A DNA stretch of 64,000 nucleotides from Aureivirga sp. CE67 (GCF_015767245.1 NZ_JADOTV010000001.1:742896-806895); one strand, 5' to 3'; shown: positions 8,994 through 18,795, counted from the stretch's first letter. Program-made: numbers and translations. The notes: generated from the letters alone by a model not told the origin.

Positions 8994-9095
8994 TGCGCTT
9001 AATTTTGAATTGATTAAGTTTTTCTTTATCAATTTTCCTCTCTCATTTCTCTCTAAACGAAAGCCATAAAAACTTTTATTTAAAACTTTTTCGTT

Positions 9096-10430
9096 ATGGA
9101 GGATATGCTTTTTTACGATCGTATGCAATTTGCTTTTACGATTACTTTCCATTATTTGTTTCCGCAGCTGACAATGGGTTTGTCGCTAATTATCGTGTTT
9201 TTTAAGGGGAAATATTTGTTGGCCAAAAAAGAAAATTACAATAAAGCAGCACATTTTTGGATGAAAATTTTCGCTTTGAATTTCGTGATAGGAGTAATCA
9301 CCGGAATTCCGATGGAGTTTCAGTTTGGAACAAATTGGGCGAGATTTTCAGAATTGACAGGGAGTGTCATAGGGCAAACTTTGGCGATGGAAGGAATGTT
9401 TTCCTTCTTTTTGGAATCTTCTTTTCTTGGTTTATTTCTTTTTGGTGAAAAATTGCTCGGACAGAAATTACATTTTTTAACTGGATTTTTGGTTTTTCTA
9501 GGTTCTTGGTTGAGCGGTTGGTTTATCATTGCTACAAATGCTTGGATGCAACATCCGGTTGGCTATGAAATTTTGGAAAATGGAAAGTTTGTTTTGAATA
9601 ATTTTTCTGCGCTTTTTACAAATCCTTGGCTGTTGCCGGCATATCTTCATAATCAAATGGCTTCTTTGGTAACTTCAGCTTTTGTGGTTGCTGGAATTGG
9701 TGCTTTTTATGTTTTGCAGAATAAAAATCATTCTTTGGGACGAATGTTTTTGAGAATGGGAGTTCAGTTTGGAATTGTTGCGACCATTTTGGTGGCAGTG
9801 CCTACTGGAGATTTGGTAGCGAAAAATGTGGTAAAATATCAACCTGTAACTTTTGCTGCAATGGAAGGACTTTTTGAGACGGAACAAAGTGCTTCTATTG
9901 TGTTGATTGGACAGCCAAATATGCAAGAGAAAAAGTTGGATAATGTGATTAAAGTTCCAGGAATTCTGAGTTTTTTGACTTATAAAAGTTTTGAAAAAGA
10001 AGTTATTGGTCTAAATGAGTTTGATGAAAAACTTTGGCCGACAAATGTTCCTGGTTTGTATTATGCTTATCATATTATGGTTGGTCTTGGAACTATTTTT
10101 ATTCTAATTATGTTTCTTTCTTTTTTAAATCTTTGGAAGCGAAAATTACCAAATCGAAAATGGTTGCTTTGGATTTTGATTCTCGCAATGCCGTTTCCAT
10201 ATATCGCAAATACTGCAGGTTGGTACACAGCAGAATTAGGAAGACAACCTTGGTTGGTTTATAATCTGATGGAAACACAACACGGAACTTCACCGACAGT
10301 TTCTTCTGGAAATACACTTTTTACACTTCTTGGCTTTATTGGTCTTTATCTTTTGCTAGGAATGTTGTTTTTAGTTTTGGTTGGGAAAATTGTTTATAAA
10401 GAGATGAAAGAAAAGGAAATTAGTAATTAA
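9096..10430 (+). CDS. cydA: Cytochrome bd ubiquinol/menaquinol oxidase subunit I
   Basis: CydA carries the three haems of the high-affinity bd terminal oxidase in the inner membrane. Expected ligands are visible: His19 in FTITFHYLFPQLTMG, His185 in PAYLHNQMAS, and Met328 in YHIMVGLG. Conserved Glu99 and Glu107 (AMEGMFSFFLESSF) lie on the proton path, and GRQPW is present near the C-terminus. At 444 residues it is the short Q-loop form usual in Bacteroidota. cydB follows after 126 bp that contain a REP-like repeat. The enzyme supports respiration at low oxygen and is insensitive to sulfide, which fits the sulfur genes just upstream. Confidence 0.95.
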   Translation: MEDMLFYDRMQFAFTITFHYLFPQLTMGLSLIIVFFKGKYLLAKKENYNKAAHFWMKIFALNFVIGVITGIPMEFQFGTNWARFSELTGSVIGQTLAMEGMFSFFLESSFLGLFLFGEKLLGQKLHFLTGFLVFLGSWLSGWFIIATNAWMQHPVGYEILENGKFVLNNFSALFTNPWLLPAYLHNQMASLVTSAFVVAGIGAFYVLQNKNHSLGRMFLRMGVQFGIVATILVAVPTGDLVAKNVVKYQPVTFAAMEGLFETEQSASIVLIGQPNMQEKKLDNVIKVPGILSFLTYKSFEKEVIGLNEFDEKLWPTNVPGLYYAYHIMVGLGTIFILIMFLSFLNLWKRKLPNRKWLLWILILAMPFPYIANTAGWYTAELGRQPWLVYNLMETQHGTSPTVSSGNTLFTLLGFIGLYLLLGMLFLVLVGKIVYKEMKEKEISN

Positions 10431-10504
10431 TCTATTGAATTTGTACAACACATTTCTAATTCTTTGACCTAATATTTTTTTTGAAGTGTGTTTCTCAATA
10501 TCTA

Positions 10505-10536
10505 TGTGGACACGAGTTACAAACTCGCGCCAGCAA
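10505..10536. repeat. REP-like 32-bp palindromic repeat, copy 1
   Basis: This 32-bp sequence is identical to 24335-24366. Its core is the palindrome CGAGTT-ACA-AACTCG (10513-10527) followed by CGCCAGCAA. It sits in the cydA-cydB gap just before the true cydB start. An upstream AACACATTTC / GAAGTGTGTT inverted pair may be part of the same element. It resembles Bacteroidota REP sequences mobilised by RAYT transposases. No such transposase is in the window. Confidence 0.75.
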
Positions 10537-10556
10537 AAAAATTAAATCGAATCATT

Positions 10557-11633
10557 ATGGAGTTATTTTGGTACATTGTTTTGCTTAGTATGTTAGCTAT
10601 TTATGTTGTTTTAGATGGTTATGATTTTGGTGTTGGAATTATTCATTTGTTTTTTGCAAAAAAGGAAAAAGACAAGAAAATATTAAAAAATGCAATTGGT
10701 CCTTTTTGGGATGCAAATGAAGTTTGGCTAATTGCTTCAGGAGGTGTTCTATTTTTTGCATTTCCGCTAGTTTATGCTTCTTCTTTCAGTGGATTTTATT
10801 TACCATTAATAATGATTCTTTGGCTGTTAATTTTTAGAGCAATTGGTTTAGAGTTTCGAGGACAATTAAATAATCAACTTTGGTTTAAAATATGGGATAC
10901 TGCTTTTGGAGTTTCTAGTTTTTTATTGGCTTTGTTTTTTGGTTTAGCATTAGGAAATGTTGTTCGTGGTGTAAATTTAGGCGGTGTTGAAAATGGAATT
11001 GCGAAATATGATGAAAGTTATTTTTTCCTTCCGCTTTGGAATAGTTCTTTAAATCCACATGCCGAATCTCTTGGAATTATTGATTGGTTTACACTTTTAC
11101 TTGGTTTGATTTCTCTTTTGATAATTACAATTCATGGAGCGAATTGGTTAATTTTTAAAACAAATTGTTCTTTTAAAGAAAAGCTTAAAAATTATATTCT
11201 TTATTGGAATTCTGGATTAGTTCTTTTGACAATTATTGGAATAATTACTTGGCATTATGTTCGAGAATTTCCTTTTGATAATTTCAATAAAAATCCGATT
11301 CTTTGGATTGTTCCTTTGATTAGTATTTTTAGTATGCTGATGCTTTTTAGAATTAAAAAATTTAAGAAAGAAAGTACAGGTTTTATTTACTCTTCTTTAT
11401 TCATTATTGCTTCCTTTTTTTCTACTGCAATAGCAATGTTTCCAGATATTTTACCTTCTTCTAATAATATGCATGAACCTTTAACTGTTTATAATAGTGC
11501 AGCTCCGCATTATGGTTTGATGATTGGAAGTTATTGGTGGATTTTTGCAATTATTTTGGTGATGGTTTATGTTTTTGTTCAGTATAAAATTTTTAGAGGA
11601 AAACTGGATGGAATCAATTATGGAGAGCATTAG
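10557..11633 (+). CDS. cydB: Cytochrome bd oxidase subunit II
   Basis: CydB is the second large membrane subunit of the bd oxidase. I place the start at 10557 (MELFWYIVLLSMLAIYVVLD), not at an in-frame start 69 bp upstream, because the extra codons would be translated from the REP-like repeat and CydB proteins begin with this helix. The signature LDGYDFGVG and FWDANEVWLIASGG are present, with GLEFRGQ and about nine hydrophobic helices. Length from this start is 358 residues, normal for the short Bacteroidota form. It is expected to be co-transcribed with cydA; the intervening repeat could affect message stability. Confidence 0.94.
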   Translation: MELFWYIVLLSMLAIYVVLDGYDFGVGIIHLFFAKKEKDKKILKNAIGPFWDANEVWLIASGGVLFFAFPLVYASSFSGFYLPLIMILWLLIFRAIGLEFRGQLNNQLWFKIWDTAFGVSSFLLALFFGLALGNVVRGVNLGGVENGIAKYDESYFFLPLWNSSLNPHAESLGIIDWFTLLLGLISLLIITIHGANWLIFKTNCSFKEKLKNYILYWNSGLVLLTIIGIITWHYVREFPFDNFNKNPILWIVPLISIFSMLMLFRIKKFKKESTGFIYSSLFIIASFFSTAIAMFPDILPSSNNMHEPLTVYNSAAPHYGLMIGSYWWIFAIILVMVYVFVQYKIFRGKLDGINYGEH

Positions 11634-11783
11634 GTTGAACTTGATTTCGACTTCACTCAGTCACCAGTTAATTCAATTTTCATCGAATTATTAAAATATT
11701 TATAATATTTCAAACTAATTAATAATCAAAAAGATAATTCTTTAACTTTAAGAAAAGAGATCAACTTTAAACTTTGAAGAATT

Positions 11784-12377
11784 ATGATAAAGGCTTTTAT
11801 TTTTGCTTTTATGGTTTCTATTGTTGTTGGACCAACTGCGATTTTGATTATAAATTATGGTTTGAATGGCGGTGTAAAAAAAGCATTAAAAGGATGTATT
11901 GGTGTTTGGTTTGCAAATTTCACAATGACTTTTGCGGCTTATTCTATTAATTTGGTTTTTGAAGATTCTCTTACTTTTGACGAAGATATTTTAGATATTT
12001 CTAGCTCTATAATTCTAATTGTTTTTGGTTGTATGATTGCATACAAAGCGATAAAAACAAACATTTTAAGTTCAGATGTAAAATGCAAGAAAAGAACTAT
12101 GAATCCTATTTTGGGAGCATATCTTTTGGCTGTGATCAATCCACTTAGTTTTGTTGCTTATATTTCTTTTGCTAAAGATTTAGATGTTATGTCTTACCAA
12201 CAATCTTTTCAACTTGGTTTAGCTTCTTCTATTGCTGCATTAATTGCCATGACAGCTTATGCTGTTTTTAGTGGCCATTATCTTAGTAAAATTAAAAATC
12301 CTGCAATTTTAAAATTTATAAATATAGGAAGTGGAGTTCTAATTATTGGATTTGGAGTTTTTAATTATCTCTATTAA
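11784..12377 (+). CDS. LysE-family exporter, first of a tandem pair
   Basis: A 197-residue inner-membrane protein with about six hydrophobic helices. The N-terminal VGPTAILIINYGLNGGVKKA and mid-protein INPLSFVAYISF match the G-P and N-P motifs of LysE/RhtB amino-acid exporters. Its neighbour 3 nt downstream is a clear paralogue of the same length, so the pair arose by tandem duplication and may act as a heterodimer or differ in substrate. Substrate is unknown; amino acids or small metabolites are the family norm. Confidence 0.75.
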   Translation: MIKAFIFAFMVSIVVGPTAILIINYGLNGGVKKALKGCIGVWFANFTMTFAAYSINLVFEDSLTFDEDILDISSSIILIVFGCMIAYKAIKTNILSSDVKCKKRTMNPILGAYLLAVINPLSFVAYISFAKDLDVMSYQQSFQLGLASSIAALIAMTAYAVFSGHYLSKIKNPAILKFINIGSGVLIIGFGVFNYLY

Positions 12378-12380
12378 AGT

Positions 12381-12980
12381 ATGGATATTTTAAAGGTTTT
12401 TATTTTTTCATTTTCTATTTCAATTATTATTGGTCCGATTGCAATTATTGTTATCAATAATGGATTGAAAGGAGGTTTGAAATCTGCTAGTATTGGAGCT
12501 TTTGGAGTTTTGATTGGAAGTTTTTTCTTAACTCTAATAGCTTTTTTTACAGATTTCTATTTGATGAATCCAATTTCATTAGAAAATAAATACATTAATA
12601 TTTCGGCTTCAGTTGTTCTTATTTTATTTGGAATTTGGATAATCTACCAAGCTCTAACTACAAATATTTTAAAATCCGATCTAAAAAAAACAAAACCAAA
12701 ACGAAGTCGCACCTTTTTAACTCCATTTTTATTAGCACTTTTAAATCCATTTAATTTTGTTGCTTTTCTTACTTTTTCAAGTAAAATAGAAATGAAAACT
12801 AAACCTAGTATTTTTCTATTAGCAATGGTTGCAGCTATCGCAAATTTTATCGCAATAGAATTTTATGCAATTTTAAGTGGTTTTTTGTTTAAATTAAAAA
12901 ATCCTTGTATTCTGAAATATATCAATGTTGGAAGTGGTATTCTTCTAATTGTTTTTGGAATTTTAAACTTTTTCAATTAA
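12381..12980 (+). CDS. LysE-family exporter, second of a tandem pair
   Basis: A 199-residue paralogue of the preceding gene, sharing IIGPIAIIVINNGLKGGLKS, NPFNFVAFLTFSS and the C-terminal KNPCILKYINVGSGILLI, which mirrors KNPAILKFINIGSGVLII in the first copy. Six hydrophobic helices are expected. It overlaps by 4 nt, stop to stop, with the convergent DUF4407 gene, and no terminator hairpin is visible in that overlap. Confidence 0.75.
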   Translation: MDILKVFIFSFSISIIIGPIAIIVINNGLKGGLKSASIGAFGVLIGSFFLTLIAFFTDFYLMNPISLENKYINISASVVLILFGIWIIYQALTTNILKSDLKKTKPKRSRTFLTPFLLALLNPFNFVAFLTFSSKIEMKTKPSIFLLAMVAAIANFIAIEFYAILSGFLFKLKNPCILKYINVGSGILLIVFGILNFFN

Positions 12981-14083
12981 ATCTTAAAAATACTTCCTTG
13001 TTTATGTAAATAAGCTTCTGTTTGCGTTTTCTGAACTTCTATTTCTTTCTCAGTTTTATACTTAATTAAATTTTCATTTTTTCGAACATTTTCATGAACT
13101 ACTTTATTGATATGATCCGCTGATTTTAGCATTTGATCTAATTTAGTTTCTTCTTGTTTTGCCCAATTTTTCACATGAGATTCTTCATTCTGAAAATGAT
13201 AATCATAAATTCCTTTTGGAGTTAGAAATTTTGTGATAATTGGAGCGGTTTCAATGATAATAAAAAGTAACATAATGAAAAATTGAGGTAAAAAATCCAA
13301 TTTCCCCATTGCTTTTATTCTTCTTAAAAGTCCATCTGAATTTTTCAAAACAACGAGAGCAGCGGCTTCTTTTTCAATTTGTAATTGCTTTAAATCTTTA
13401 TTAGCTTCTTCTAATTCCAAGATCTTATCATGATTTGTTGTTTGAAGTAATTGAAGTTCATTAAAAGCAAAATCATGTTTTTCTCTTTTTTCTTTATAAA
13501 CTGGACCTTTTCCAAGTTTTCTTGTTCCAGTTTTTCCTTCTGCTTCTGTAATATAAGTTGTATAAAGTGAATCTACCTCAGCTTTTTTTAGTGCAATTTC
13601 ATCTTTTAGTAAATCAATTTTAGTATTATTAGCTTTAATATCTTCTGCAAACTGCTGCCCTATGACTTCTTTGGATTGTAATACTTTTTGATTTTCTTCC
13701 TCCTGTAAAACTTGATTTATTTCTTTCTCAAATAATTTTAATTCCAAAGGTTTCGCAATTACAACTGCTATGACGATTGCTAAAATAATTCTTGGCAAAA
13801 TTTGCGTAAACTCTTTAAATTTAGAATTCTGTTTTTTTAAAGTTGAAACAATAAATCGATCTAAATTAAAAATCAACAATCCCCAAAGAAAACCAAAACC
13901 TATAGCTACATAAAGATTTTTAAAAACAGTAAAAAGAGCAAAACCTCCTGAAATACTTGCCATAATAGCAGTAAACAAGACTGTTCCACCAATTCCAAAG
14001 TATTTAATTTTCTCTGACTTCGGACATTTTTCTAGCAATTCTGTATCTACTCCAGAACACCACAAGAAGAATTTATTTAGCAT
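12977..14083 (-). CDS. DUF4407-family membrane protein with long coiled coil
   Basis: A 368-residue protein of unknown function. The start MLNKFFLWCSGVDTELLEKC followed by hydrophobic helices at about 30-50, 58-80 and 90-112 fits DUF4407. Residues 135-265 are rich in Glu/Lys/Gln/Leu with heptad character, indicating an extended coiled coil. Another helix follows at about 275-295 (FFIMLLFIIIETAPIITKF), then a charged tail. So two membrane hairpins flank a soluble coiled coil. It is divergent from the T9SS gene at 14456 and convergent with the LysE pair. The molecular role is not known to me. Confidence 0.75.
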   Translation of the reverse strand: MLNKFFLWCSGVDTELLEKCPKSEKIKYFGIGGTVLFTAIMASISGGFALFTVFKNLYVAIGFGFLWGLLIFNLDRFIVSTLKKQNSKFKEFTQILPRIILAIVIAVVIAKPLELKLFEKEINQVLQEEENQKVLQSKEVIGQQFAEDIKANNTKIDLLKDEIALKKAEVDSLYTTYITEAEGKTGTRKLGKGPVYKEKREKHDFAFNELQLLQTTNHDKILELEEANKDLKQLQIEKEAAALVVLKNSDGLLRRIKAMGKLDFLPQFFIMLLFIIIETAPIITKFLTPKGIYDYHFQNEESHVKNWAKQEETKLDQMLKSADHINKVVHENVRKNENLIKYKTEKEIEVQKTQTEAYLHKQGSIFKI

Positions 14084-14455
14084 AACATAGTAGTTTGTTA
14101 TACAAAGTAACGAAAAATTTTAAGAAGTAGTATCTATAAGCGTTAGTTTTTAATTCAAGTTTTTCTTTTAGTACTTTTTATAAAGCAAAAATACAAAATC
14201 TATAAAAACATCTAAAAATGCGTTTTATTTACATTAATTATATTTTTTTAACGTATAAATAACGCAATATTCAAAATATCACTGGTAATCGTGATATTAT
14301 TTTAACAAAAACAATATTATAAAATACTATATTTGAATGTATTAGAAAATACAATTTAAATTTCTTAATAATAAGTTAACATCTACTGATAATTTATAAT
14401 TTTTATTTGCAAACTGTTAATTTTTAAAATTAACCATAATTAATTCAAAGACAAT
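14084..14455. other. Divergent intergenic region with an inverted repeat
   Basis: This 372-bp AT-rich gap lies between the DUF4407 gene and the T9SS adhesin gene. It contains an 8-bp perfect inverted repeat AATATCAC-(8 nt)-GTGATATT at 14275-14298, a possible regulator site. A near-match to the -7 box (TTTATTTG, 14402-14409) lies about 46 nt before the adhesin start. No ORF is seen. Confidence 0.4.
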
Positions 14456-17400
14456 ATGAAACAAAAATTACATTATCTATTATTTTTTTTCTTTCTAATA
14501 TCTGTAAATTTAAAAGGATATTCTACAGAAAAAAATAATGTCAAAACAACTTCATTTTATACTGTAAATAGTGAAACCACAATTCATTATAATGGATTTC
14601 CTTCAGGTACTGGATCCATAACAAATGGTTGGACTAAAAGCTCAAAAGTATATAATGCAGATCCTGGATCTATAGGACAAGGAATTAGATTAGGTAAAAG
14701 TAGTACTACTGGATATATAATCTCTCCAACTCTTGATTGTTCTGCAAATGGTGGAAATTTTACAGTTAGGTTTGATGCTTTAAGATGGAGTAGCTCTGAA
14801 AATAGAATTATTATATCTCATGCTGCCGATGGAAGTAATTTTGATGACTCTATAACACAAGATTTAAATAGTATCTCTTGGGAAACTTTATCATTTGATT
14901 TCACAAATGGTACAGCAAATTCAAAAATTAAAATTGAAACTTTTAGTAGCTCTAAGGAACGTGCAAAAATTGATGAATTCTATGTAATTCAATCTGACCC
15001 AAATGCTCCAAACCTAACAATAAATGAAGATTTAATTGACTTTACATATTTTTTAGGGAATGGACCATCTGCTGAACAATCTTTTACTTTAACAGGTGCT
15101 AATATCACATCTGAAAATGTAAGTATCAGTTTAGAAAATTCTTCTGCTTTTGAAATTTCGACTACTTCAAATGGAACATTTTCTAATTCATTATCTATTG
15201 AGGAAAACATAATTAATGGTCAAACGATTACTATTTATGTAAGACTGAAAAGTAGTTTAACAGCAAACTCATTTAATGAAACATTAACAATAAACTATGA
15301 AGGAGGAAATAGTAAAACTATTACTTTAAATGGGGATGTAGAAGCTCCAAGTATTTCAGTTGATAATGATTATATCTCTGGTTATGATTTTGAATATACT
15401 TTTGGAAAAGGACCTTCAGAAGGGAAATATTTTGAAATAGATAATTTTAATATCTCAGAAAACATTACAGTAACAGGGTCAAATAGTTTTGAAGTTTCTC
15501 TTGATGGAACATCTTACTCTACTTCTGTTGAAATTTTAGCTAGTTCTGTAAATTCATCTACTACTGTAGATATATATGCTCGTCTAAAAGCTGGAATTGC
15601 TGTCGGTGATTATGATGAAAACCTTTCAATTAATTCCTCTGAACTTACCGAAAGTTTTGTGAATTTAAATGGAACTGTAAATACTCCAAGTATCAATTTA
15701 AATAAATATACTTTAGATGAATTTTCATATACTATCCAGCAAGGCCCTTCAGGTTCAAAATACTTTGAAATCAATAATTTTGATGTAAATGAAGATATTA
15801 TTGTTACTGCTCCTGCTAACTTTGAAGTTTCTTTAGGAACTACAAATTTTACTGATCAAATTACGGTTGTATTAGCTGATGTTGTAAATGGTAAAGAAAG
15901 AGTTTATATTCGTCTAAAAGAAGGATTAACACAAGGAAACTATTCAGGAAATGTAATTTTAAACTCTTCAGAATTGGCAAATGTTTCGGTTAGTGTTACT
16001 GGAGTTGTAAATGCTCCTAGTATTTCTATAGATTCATCTAATCTTGATGCTTTATCATATGAAATTAATAATGGCCCTTCTGATTCAGAATATTTTGAAA
16101 TCGAAAACATCAGTATTAATACAGATTTAACTGTTACTGCACCTACTAATTATGAAATTTCTTTTGATTCAAATACTAATTATACTAACATATTAATAAT
16201 AGATACTTCTGAATCTTACAAAAAAGTTTATGTTAGATTAAAAGCTGGATTAGAAACTGGAAGTTATAATGAGACAATCTCTGTAAACTCATCAGAAATT
16301 TCAGAAGAAACGATTTCTTTATTAGGTTCTGTTAATTGTCCTGCTATTTCTACACCAAGTTCATTAAATACATCTGCTGTTGCTTCAAATAGTTTTACAG
16401 CAAACTGGGATTCTGTGAATGGGGCTGATGATTTCTCTTTAACAGTTACAAAAATAATTTCAGAAAATACAATTCTTGAAGAAGGGTTCCCTAATGGAGT
16501 TTCTCCATTTCCAGGTAACTGGTCAAAAAATTCTAGAATTTACACTACTACAAGTGGAAGTTCAGGTAAAGCTATTAGACTTGGGTCTGGTAGCGGATCT
16601 GGAATTATCACTTCACCAACAATTGATTGTTCTACAAACGGTGGTGTTTTCAAGGTAATTTTTGATGCGAAAGCATATGATGGAGATGAATTAAATATGG
16701 GTATTGCTCATGCAGCAGATGGAAGCAACTTTTCGGATGCAAAAATTATAGATGTTAATCTATCTTGGAATACAATTGAAGTTACTTTTACAGGAGGAAC
16801 AGTGAATAGTAAAATTCAATTTGAAAGTCATCAAAGTGGAGGAAAAAGATTTTATTTAGATGAAATCAAAATTATCCAAGAAGAATCTGAAACAATTCAT
16901 AATGACTTAAATATTGGGAACGTTACAACATATGAAGTAACAGGTTTAGATGCTGAAACTACTTACCAATATTATGTAAAAGCAAATACTTCATGTGGAG
17001 GAGGAACTACTTCTGAAGCTTCAAGTACAGTTACAGTTACTACTTTAGTGGATCCAACTTTTATTTGGACGACATCTGGAGATAATAAATGGAACAATGG
17101 AGCAAACTGGAATAAAGGAACAGTTCCTACAGAAAATGATGATGTTAAAATTCCTTTAGCAACTCTAATTGATCCAGTAATAGAAAACTCTGAATCATTC
17201 TCTTGTAATAATATTGAAATTGAAGATGGAATGAAAATTATTTTAAATTCGGATGCTTCTAATAGTGCTTCATTAATCATTAAAGGAAACATTACTGGAA
17301 CTGGAAAAATCAAATATGAAAGACATATCAGCGCTACAGGATGGCATTATATTTCTTCACCTATTTCGGATTTAAATATTCTTGATTTAGTTACAAGTTC

Positions 17401-18598
17401 GACACCTATTTTAAATAAAGCTGTTGGATCAGATACTAAATATGCTTTTGGTCCTTATAATAATAATGCAGCTTCTTATAATCAGAAATGGGAATACTTT
17501 ACAGCAGATGGAATTTCAGGTACTGAAATCATGGAAGCAGCAAAAGGTTATCAAATGAAATTAACTGCTGATGATAAAATTACTTTTGAAGGAAAACCAA
17601 TGTCATCTGCTTCAATTAATGTAAATACAGGAAATTTAAACAACTGGAATTTCTTAGGAAATCCTTTTACTTCTGCTATTTCTGTTTCTACTTTCTTGTC
17701 TGAAAATGATTCAAAATTCTTTGATGGATTTAAAGCTTTATATCTATGGAATGGAGCTAATGGAGAATATGATATTGTAAACTTAGCTTCTAGTCAATCT
17801 ACAATTGCTATCGGACAAGGATTTTTTATCAAAGTTTCTTCAACTAGTCCAGAAGTAATCAACTTTACAAATACTTTAAAAGTTCATGCAAATGACAACT
17901 TCTTAAGAACTTCGAATCAAGAAGAAATAACTCTAAAACTGATTCAAGATTCTAAAGAAAAAACAACAATTGTAAAATTTATCGAAGAAACAACAAATGG
18001 TTTTGATGATGGTTATGATGCTTTAACTTTTGAAGGATTAAATACAGAGTTTGGTATATATACTATGCTTCCTGAAGAAGGAAACACAGATACTTTAGGG
18101 CTACAGTGTTTACCTCCAAATGATTCTGAAACTATTGCAATTCCTGTAGGAATTATAGCAGAAACAAATACTACTTTCTCTATCAAATTAGATGCTGAAA
18201 ATTTTGAATCTGGTAAATATATTTACCTTGAAGATACTTCATTAAATAAATTTGAATTGATGGAAGAGAATACAGAATACATTGTAATTCTTAACTCAGA
18301 AATCGAAAAAACAGAAAGATTTAAATTACATATTATGAATTCTACTTTAAATGTAGAAGATAATATCTTAAATAATATTTCTGTATATTTCGTTGATAAT
18401 TCATTACAAGTTTCAGGAAATATAACTGAAAAAATGAATATTAATATTTATAACACAATCGGTCAAAAAATCACTGGAAAAACAATCCAAACTGAAAGTA
18501 GAATTGATTTACCTTCAAACACATCTGAAGGAATCTACATTATTCAATTAGAAGGAGAAAAATCTAGTAAAACAATCAAATTATTTTTAAACAAATAA
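14456..18598 (+). CDS. Large T9SS-secreted surface protein with repeated Ig-like modules
   Basis: A 1380-residue exported protein. After a signal peptide come a MAM-like/jelly-roll segment (about 45-180, Y-x-G-F-P start and L-D-x-F/I-x-V/I end), four roughly 95-residue Ig-like repeats (about 185-620) of the NGPSAEQSFTLTG / IYVRLKAG type common in Bacteroidota, an FN3-like module interrupted by a second copy of the N-terminal jelly-roll type (about 630-860), and a WTTSGDNKWNNGANW segment near 865. The C-terminus (about 1305-1380, ISVYFVDNSLQVSG to GIYIIQLEGEKSSKTIKLF) is a type A T9SS sorting domain. It is therefore probably a cell-surface adhesin. The 58-residue peptide gene begins 2 nt after its stop, suggesting translational coupling. 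No enzymatic motif seen. Confidence 0.85.
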   Translation: MKQKLHYLLFFFFLISVNLKGYSTEKNNVKTTSFYTVNSETTIHYNGFPSGTGSITNGWTKSSKVYNADPGSIGQGIRLGKSSTTGYIISPTLDCSANGGNFTVRFDALRWSSSENRIIISHAADGSNFDDSITQDLNSISWETLSFDFTNGTANSKIKIETFSSSKERAKIDEFYVIQSDPNAPNLTINEDLIDFTYFLGNGPSAEQSFTLTGANITSENVSISLENSSAFEISTTSNGTFSNSLSIEENIINGQTITIYVRLKSSLTANSFNETLTINYEGGNSKTITLNGDVEAPSISVDNDYISGYDFEYTFGKGPSEGKYFEIDNFNISENITVTGSNSFEVSLDGTSYSTSVEILASSVNSSTTVDIYARLKAGIAVGDYDENLSINSSELTESFVNLNGTVNTPSINLNKYTLDEFSYTIQQGPSGSKYFEINNFDVNEDIIVTAPANFEVSLGTTNFTDQITVVLADVVNGKERVYIRLKEGLTQGNYSGNVILNSSELANVSVSVTGVVNAPSISIDSSNLDALSYEINNGPSDSEYFEIENISINTDLTVTAPTNYEISFDSNTNYTNILIIDTSESYKKVYVRLKAGLETGSYNETISVNSSEISEETISLLGSVNCPAISTPSSLNTSAVASNSFTANWDSVNGADDFSLTVTKIISENTILEEGFPNGVSPFPGNWSKNSRIYTTTSGSSGKAIRLGSGSGSGIITSPTIDCSTNGGVFKVIFDAKAYDGDELNMGIAHAADGSNFSDAKIIDVNLSWNTIEVTFTGGTVNSKIQFESHQSGGKRFYLDEIKIIQEESETIHNDLNIGNVTTYEVTGLDAETTYQYYVKANTSCGGGTTSEASSTVTVTTLVDPTFIWTTSGDNKWNNGANWNKGTVPTENDDVKIPLATLIDPVIENSESFSCNNIEIEDGMKIILNSDASNSASLIIKGNITGTGKIKYERHISATGWHYISSPISDLNILDLVTSSTPILNKAVGSDTKYAFGPYNNNAASYNQKWEYFTADGISGTEIMEAAKGYQMKLTADDKITFEGKPMSSASINVNTGNLNNWNFLGNPFTSAISVSTFLSENDSKFFDGFKALYLWNGANGEYDIVNLASSQSTIAIGQGFFIKVSSTSPEVINFTNTLKVHANDNFLRTSNQEEITLKLIQDSKEKTTIVKFIEETTNGFDDGYDALTFEGLNTEFGIYTMLPEEGNTDTLGLQCLPPNDSETIAIPVGIIAETNTTFSIKLDAENFESGKYIYLEDTSLNKFELMEENTEYIVILNSEIEKTERFKLHIMNSTLNVEDNILNNISVYFVDNSLQVSGNITEKMNINIYNTIGQKITGKTIQTESRIDLPSNTSEGIYIIQLEGEKSSKTIKLFLNK

Positions 18599-18600
18599 TA

Positions 18601-18777
18601 ATGTCAAAAAAGAATATAAAATCAACAGAAAACGAAATCTCAAGAAAAGAGGCTTTAAAGAAAATTGGAAATTTTGGAAAATTTGCAGCTCTTACTGCTA
18701 TTGGTGGAGCAATCTTATTAAATCCTAAAAAAGCACAAGCAACTAGTGACCCAGGTGGAGCTGGTGAAGATTTTTAA
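18601..18777 (+). CDS. 58-residue peptide, candidate precursor of a modified peptide
   Basis: This short gene starts 2 nt after the T9SS gene stop. The product has a polar N-terminus, a twin-arginine-like motif SRKEALKKIG (residues 14-23), a hydrophobic stretch FAALTAIGGAILLN, and an AQA signal-cleavage-like end at 45-47. That leaves an 11-residue tail, TSDPGGAGEDF. The layout (leader, cleavage site, short Gly/acidic core) fits a secreted or RiPP-type precursor. The following genes encode an HprK-like kinase with PqqD-like domain and a nucleotidyltransferase, which could act on Thr48, Ser49 or the acidic tail. A small Tat-exported protein of other function is the alternative. Translation is seen directly; function is inferred. 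Confidence 0.7.
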   Translation: MSKKNIKSTENEISRKEALKKIGNFGKFAALTAIGGAILLNPKKAQATSDPGGAGEDF

Positions 18778-18795
18778 AATAAATTTTTAATTTGA

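Noticed and set aside
10488-10556. Upstream in-frame start for cydB
   Set aside because: The extra 23 codons are translated from the REP-like repeat; CydB starts at MELFWYIVLL.
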